This document shows positions 5,237-8,754 of a stretch of 8,754 nt of DNA, piece by piece (the first letter of the stretch is position 1; every line of letters starts with the position of its first letter). Position numbers and translations under genes: made by a program. Under the pieces are notes generated by a model. It worked only from the letters and a program-made list of their open reading frames with translations, searched no databases and was not told the DNA's origin. Where the stretch lies: assembly GCA_023356515.1 (NCBI GenBank), contig JAKQYG010000148.1, positions 1-8,754 on the forward strand, given 5' to 3'. Source of the DNA: Trichodesmium sp. MAG_R04 (GTDB lineage: Bacteria; Cyanobacteriota; Cyanobacteriia; Cyanobacteriales; Microcoleaceae).

Positions 5237-6508
5237 TTATTTTTTCTTTGTACTTTTTGAATTAGGAGGTATGAATTCTGATACAGAATTTAGTGTTTCA
5301 TTTTTTTCTTCACAATAATGGTTATTATTAGTATTTTTATGACAATTACTACGGATATATTTTTTATTTTCCATCATTTTCAACCAATAACTACGACTAG
5401 TAACTGGCTTACGAGCTGGTTGGAAACTTTGTATAACTTCTGAAAGTTGAAGATCAGAAATGACTGATTTAGACTCTTGAATTTTATGCCAAACAGAACG
5501 AGACATTAATAAAGTATGTTCAATTTGTTTAGCTTTTATCTGTTCTAAATATGCTTCACGTTCAGGTTGATAATCAGCAGAAATAAGTTGCAAAGATTGA
5601 TCAGGAAAATCTTGAGCCAATATTGCCATTTGTGATAATAATTCTGGATATAACCAAGTATAAGCCGGATGTACAGTTAACTCAGCTATGTGTGGTTGTG
5701 TACCATTACGGCATAATTTTACTTGGAAATAACCTATTGCTGCCTTGCGTTGAGGTTCAAAAACATAACCACTTACTAACTCAGTATGATTAAGCCATTG
5801 CCTGACTTGTTCGATCAAACCACTAATAAAGCTAGTTTGAAAATCTTGGATATGCCGGTCAAATACTTGGCTTACCAAAGGTGGCATCGATACTGTATCT
5901 AATTGATAGAGCAACTGAGCATCAGCATTACTAACAGGCAGTAAGTTAGGTAAATTTGGCTGTGAAAGGGCTAAATCTTGTAATTGTTGGGGAGTAATTG
6001 TCCAGTAAGTAATTTGAGCCAATGGCTGAAAGCCATTTTGGCGATACAGTGCCATGGTGCTTTTATCATTGATATTAACTTGTAACAACCATGTCCGTGC
6101 TTCCCAAATTTTTTCAAAGCAATATCGAAGTAATTGAGAACCTATTCCTCTGGTATTTCCTGCTTCTTGGATAAATATTTTTTCTACTTGCCAACTACTG
6201 CGAGTGCGATTATTTGGACAAACTTGGATTACTCCCTTAACTTGTCCATATATCTCTGCAACATAAGAAGTTAACAAATATTTGCATGGATTAGGGAAAA
6301 GGCTCAAGAACTTTATTGGCCAGTACCAACGATGAATTGCTGGCAAGTTCTGGCTCAAGTGAATGGGAGAGATATTAAAAGTAACATTTTGGTGGCTATT
6401 TTGGGTTTCTGTAGTTTCCTGACATAGCTTTTCGATAGCTTCTAGGTCTTGATGCTCTAGAGAACGGATGACCACTTGGCTTTGTTTTTGGTGAATGAAA
6501 GGTTTCAT
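5237..6508 (-). CDS. GNAT family N-acetyltransferase, long cyanobacterial form
   Basis: A 423-residue cytoplasmic protein. The N-terminal GNAT domain spans about 12-170: VVIRSLEHQDLEAIEKLC (first strand and helix), KGVIQVCPNN (strand 4), then the acetyl-CoA pyrophosphate loop NTRGIGSQLL (118-127) and the motif B segment NDKSTMALYRQNGFQPL (147-163). A second half (about 190-340) carries strand patterns such as SGYVFEPQRKAAIGYFQVKL and HIAELTVHPAYTWLYPELLS, which look like a degenerate second GNAT unit without an obvious CoA loop. The last 40 residues are polar, rich in Asn, Lys and Glu (ENKKYIRSNCHKNTNNN), and probably disordered. The ATG at 6508 gives a start matching the GNAT first strand. 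The acetylated substrate is unknown. It precedes ruvX by 68 bp and lies 332 bp after the F420-ligase-like gene. Confidence 0.85.
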   Translation of the reverse strand: MKPFIHQKQSQVVIRSLEHQDLEAIEKLCQETTETQNSHQNVTFNISPIHLSQNLPAIHRWYWPIKFLSLFPNPCKYLLTSYVAEIYGQVKGVIQVCPNNRTRSSWQVEKIFIQEAGNTRGIGSQLLRYCFEKIWEARTWLLQVNINDKSTMALYRQNGFQPLAQITYWTITPQQLQDLALSQPNLPNLLPVSNADAQLLYQLDTVSMPPLVSQVFDRHIQDFQTSFISGLIEQVRQWLNHTELVSGYVFEPQRKAAIGYFQVKLCRNGTQPHIAELTVHPAYTWLYPELLSQMAILAQDFPDQSLQLISADYQPEREAYLEQIKAKQIEHTLLMSRSVWHKIQESKSVISDLQLSEVIQSFQPARKPVTSRSYWLKMMENKKYIRSNCHKNTNNNHYCEEKNETLNSVSEFIPPNSKSTKKK

Positions 6509-6840
6509 GATTTTGTATTTTTAGTTTTGGGATGCTTACTTGACATAATCGGTAGCCCAAAGGTATTAGGATTCTTATCAAGCTTTAGCTCTTTGGTGGG
6601 TTGACGTTTTGCTTAGGCAAAGATGAACAACATCTATATGAGGGAGCAAGATATTTCCACTGTTCCGTTGACTAAGCAAGTTAGGGTTAAACTTTGTTGC
6701 TATGTAATAAAATGTAAAGAGCTTTAATTCAGCTGTTTGGAGGAGCTTGGAGTTAGTATACAAATCCTAATATAGCTAAGTTTTCTCATGCCTACCTACT
6801 TATAATAAACCACCATGACAATTAACTTTATGTCTTATGA
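6509..6840. other. Intergenic gap without a recognisable gene
   Basis: This gap separates two same-strand genes. Two antisense frames of 61 codons (6396-6581 and 6578-6763) carry no motif or ribosome site. Visible structure: an inverted pair TTGCTTAG (6609-6616) and CTAAGCAA (6672-6679) 55 bp apart, and the 18-mer at 6672-6689 that recurs in the next gene. The promoter of the GNAT gene should be in this stretch, but I cannot place it. Confidence 0.5.
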
Positions 6841-8007
6841 TCATGGCCGAATCAGAACTACAGGGGTTTGCTCATCAGCATTTCCTGCAGGATTACTTCT
6901 TAAAGCTTCCCTTAGTAAAGAGTGAGATACCTTAGAGGTTGCTGCTAATATTTTAACCGCCTTCAAGTCGTTAACGTCTACTATTGCTGCACCTAGGCCT
7001 GTTGCTTGTTGTATTTGTTCTACTACTTGCTGAGGATTTTCTGGACCTAAAACTATAAATTGATCATAAGGAGGTAAAGTTCCAGTTACATCATCTATTA
7101 ATCTAGCTTGTTGTCCAGCAAATTGGTAGAACATTCCTGGTTTACCTAATATTTTAGCAATAGAACCTCCAAAAAAAGCTATTAATACTCTTATTGGTCC
7201 AACAATATCTACTAGAGTTTGCATCCCACAAGCTGTGGCTAAACTTGAGGTGGGCATGAAGAAGTAACAAATACGTTTGGCAACCCATCCTGGTTTAACA
7301 TCTTTGGGGTGACGAAAACGACCTTGTATTAACGCTAGAGGTGTTTCACCTATGGTAACTATGTCTCCTTTTTGAGCATGAGGAACTACATAATGTTTAA
7401 CAATTTCTATAGGGTCATCTAGCTGAGTTAACAGGTGAGTGCGAATAGGAAATACTGTTGCATTTTTTACTTTTCGCTGATTAGGTGTAGAGTTAGGGTC
7501 AGGAAATTTTAGGGGAACTATAATGTCCTGGACCTTAGGAATTCGACCCCCAGGTCCATAAGTAATATAATTTACTTTAATCCAAGCAGAATTTAGTTGC
7601 TTTAGGTTATTACCTTGAATATCAATTGATATTTTGAGTTTTGTCTTTTTTCCTATTTTTACTATATAAGCAAACCAATAGTTATCGCCTCTAGCTGGGG
7701 CATCTTTATGGAAAGGAATAATTTTAATTTGATAACTTACTCCTTCTAAACTGCCACTAGATAAAAGTTTTACTTTTGCTCGTACTTCTGGCACCATAAT
7801 TTCTAGGTTTTTAGTACGGTTGCATAACTCCATTTCACCTACTAAAAGATAGTTTTCTGGTTCTGCAACTGCTAAATTCCAATCCCCTGTGGTTAATTCT
7901 AAAGCATTCCCTGGACGATTACGATATTGCAATTCTATTCCTAAGCAAGTTAGAGTTATAAGTATGGTTAAAACAATAACTCCTGTTGTTAAAATTTCTA
8001 TAATCAC
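6841..8007 (-). CDS. Membrane-anchored F420-0:gamma-glutamyl ligase-like protein
   Basis: 388 residues. One N-terminal membrane segment (about 5-24, EILTTGVIVLTILITLTCLG) is followed by a beta-rich region (about 40-175) that I do not recognise. From about 190 comes a domain like the CofE-type F420-0:gamma-glutamyl ligases: PIRTHLLTQLDDPIEIVKHY, GDIVTIGETPLALIQGRFRH, FMPTSSLATACGMQTLVDIV, ARLIDDVTGTLPPYDQFIVL, AAIVDVNDLKAVKILAAT and SNPAGNADEQTPVVLIRP. CofE adds glutamates to F420-0. Cyanobacteria are known for the deazaflavin chromophore FO rather than F420, so the actual substrate here is open. The GTG start is decided by AGGAG five bases upstream. No neighbour suggests a partner. Confidence 0.8.
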   Translation of the reverse strand: MIIEILTTGVIVLTILITLTCLGIELQYRNRPGNALELTTGDWNLAVAEPENYLLVGEMELCNRTKNLEIMVPEVRAKVKLLSSGSLEGVSYQIKIIPFHKDAPARGDNYWFAYIVKIGKKTKLKISIDIQGNNLKQLNSAWIKVNYITYGPGGRIPKVQDIIVPLKFPDPNSTPNQRKVKNATVFPIRTHLLTQLDDPIEIVKHYVVPHAQKGDIVTIGETPLALIQGRFRHPKDVKPGWVAKRICYFFMPTSSLATACGMQTLVDIVGPIRVLIAFFGGSIAKILGKPGMFYQFAGQQARLIDDVTGTLPPYDQFIVLGPENPQQVVEQIQQATGLGAAIVDVNDLKAVKILAATSKVSHSLLREALRSNPAGNADEQTPVVLIRP

Positions 8008-8012
8008 CTAAT

Positions 8013-8017
8013 CTCCT
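8013..8017 (-). promoter_or_regulatory. Ribosome binding site fixing the GTG start
   Basis: AGGAG (within GTAGGAGATTAG) on the minus strand, five bases before the GTG at 8007. Ideal spacing makes GTG the start, and the membrane segment begins right after it. Confidence 0.75.
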
Positions 8018-8134
8018 ACTAAATATCATTTTAACTAAGTTTACTTAATATAATTTTCTTCATTGTATTTGAAAATTCTGTTAATTCTACATAAGTCTAG
8101 TTTATTTAGGCAACTACTAGGAATATATTCATTT

Positions 8135-8163
8135 TTGACATATGCTATAAACTATGGTAATAT
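8135..8163 (+). promoter_or_regulatory. Sigma70-like promoter candidate reading into the right-hand relic region
   Basis: TTGACA (8135-8140), a 17-base spacer, then TAATAT (8158-8163; 4 of 6 to TATAAT). No + strand gene follows; a transcript would run antisense across the IS630 remnant. In such AT-rich DNA a chance match is possible. Confidence 0.25.
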
Positions 8164-8165
8164 CT

Positions 8166-8373
8166 AAGACTTTTCCTACCATAAATTTTACACCTTTTGA
8201 TAAAGAACTCATTCTTGTCCGCACTACGGTATGGTAGTGGAGCGTGATTTGACATCCTCATATTTCATTGACCGTAAATATTCCAATCCCCTGGGCCGAT
8301 AAACTCGATGGTCAAAAAATGCTGTTAACCAATCCCCCACCTTGCGCCCATTCCATAATCCTCTAATTTTCTT
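8166..8373 (-). pseudogene. Fragment of a second IS630-type transposase
   Basis: Minus-strand translation from 8373 reads KKIRGLWNGRKVGDWLTAFF, then DHRVYRPRGLEYLRSMKYE. This is the LWNG-RKV-W...RP-RG-EYL segment that lies between the helix-turn-helix and catalytic domains in another IS630 subgroup. After a frameshift near 8250 it continues PLPYRSADKNEFFIKRCK, equivalent to the family's PRPRH..AD..EQ.FKKK. Both the N-terminus and the whole catalytic core are missing. It differs from the copy at 2318-3077 (which has VWTGPKVARW), so it comes from a separate insertion. The palindrome CACTAC-GGTATG-GTAGTG (8222-8239) lies inside the coding relic. Confidence 0.6.
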
Positions 8374-8596
8374 AAGAATTCAAGTAGTGCGATCGCGAAG
8401 CGGACTGGAAGTCTATCGCTTATTATTAAAATCACAGATAATATTTTTGACAACTTGAGGGTAAAAACTCTAAAATCAAGCTCCTTTCTTCTGTGATATT
8501 AACCACTTTTGGCAATTGATTAATTCTCAACAAATGTACTCCTTGAAAGTATTGAAATATCTATCTTAATGTCGGAGTATTTGTTAGCTTTTCTAA
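8374..8596. other. Gene-free stretch right of the IS630 fragment
   Basis: No intact gene. A short minus-strand frame (about 8436-8550, reading LRINQLPKVVNITEERSLIL) resembles nothing I know. The rest is AT-rich with the HIP1-bearing hairpin at 8386-8420 and one arm of an inverted repeat at 8561-8581. Confidence 0.4.
8386..8420. repeat. HIP1-bearing hairpin, possible dispersed repeat
   Basis: AGTGCGATCGCGAAGCG followed by GACT-GGA-AGTC and a closing ATCGC: GCGAT at the HIP1 site can pair with ATCGC at 8415-8419, and GACT with AGTC inside. GCGATCGCGAAGCG strings are familiar from intergenic repeats of filamentous cyanobacteria, but with one copy in the window repetition cannot be shown. Confidence 0.4.
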
Positions 8597-8754
8597 GAGG
8601 CTGTTTGAAAAGGGGTAGGAGTGTAGCTAATCATACTAAATGCGGAACTATGAGACGAATCATCGCGATGTAATCATGGTCTCGGAGTTTAGAGGCTAAT
8701 ACTCAGCCATTAAGATAGGAGGGTCTATACCAATTCCACCCTTCCTAGGTGGGC
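8597..8754 (-). mobile_element. End of a probable IS5-type element, decayed, continuing past the window
   Basis: GAGGCTGTTTGAAAAGG at 8597-8613 matches, from memory, the terminal inverted repeat of cyanobacterial IS5-type elements. Directly inside it, the minus strand reads VLASKLRDHDYIAMIRLIVP then HLV and stop (TGA at about 8632-8634), like the C-terminal YIAMIRLMVRRL tail of IS5 transposases. Further upstream the frame is closed by TGA, so the gene is broken. Only one end lies in the window; target duplication and the other end cannot be seen. Confidence 0.4.

Noticed and set aside
6396..6763. Two minus-strand 61-codon frames at and beyond the GNAT 5' end
   Set aside because: The first is an out-of-frame shadow of the GNAT start; the second has a TTG start, no ribosome site and no recognisable sequence.
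8222..8239. CACTAC-GTAGTG palindrome as an operator or terminator
   Set aside because: It lies inside the coding relic of the IS630 fragment and has no T tract; probably incidental.
1..8754. CRISPR arrays, tRNA or rRNA genes
   Set aside because: No regularly spaced repeats were seen, and no cloverleaf or rRNA-like sequence was recognised by eye on either strand.

Overview
The window looks like a chromosomal segment of an AT-rich cyanobacterium. Five copies of the palindrome GCGATCGC (HIP1) occur at 158-165, 1068-1075, 2477-2484, 3943-3950 and 8389-8396. Several proteins have the sequence character I know from cyanobacteria: a membrane-anchored glyoxalase-like protein, a YqeG-type HAD phosphatase, a long GNAT protein and an F420-0:gamma-glutamyl-ligase-like protein. 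I cannot name the species.

Layout, left to right. (1) A 5'-truncated glyoxalase-like gene runs on + to 565 and converges on yqeG (-, 882-1430) across a gene-free gap holding one long imperfect stem. (2) 1496-3110 is a graveyard of insertion sequences between yqeG and mltG. It holds a decayed IS200/IS605-type TnpB (-) with an internal deletion and its right end, then an IS630-family element (+, about 2283-3109) whose terminal inverted repeats are still visible but whose transposase is frameshifted, has stop codons and lacks its C-terminus. (3) A strong hairpin terminator at 3132-3167 closes mltG (-, 3207-4295). (4) Between mltG and ruvX (-, 4725-5168) is an AT-rich gap with a short remnant that resembles the C-terminus of a DUF3727 protein. 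(5) A GNAT acetyltransferase gene (-, 5237-6508) lies 68 bp upstream of ruvX. (6) After a 332 bp gap comes a membrane-anchored F420-ligase-like gene (-, 6841-8007, GTG start). (7) The right end, 8008-8754, has no intact gene. It holds a fragment of a second, different IS630-type transposase (-), a HIP1-bearing hairpin, and what looks like the end of an IS5-type element that continues past the window.

All intact genes from yqeG to the F420-ligase-like gene are on the minus strand. The GNAT, ruvX, (DUF3727), mltG, yqeG order reads as a housekeeping cluster (peptidoglycan glycan-strand processing, RNA/DNA-processing RuvX, HAD phosphatase) that has been opened up by transposon insertion and decay. 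Each gene is separated by 68 bp or more, so a single tight operon is unlikely.

I found no convincing new defence or mobile system. The most informative points are the bounded IS630 element, the TnpB deletion derivative whose right end abuts yqeG, and the eroded DUF3727-like gene.
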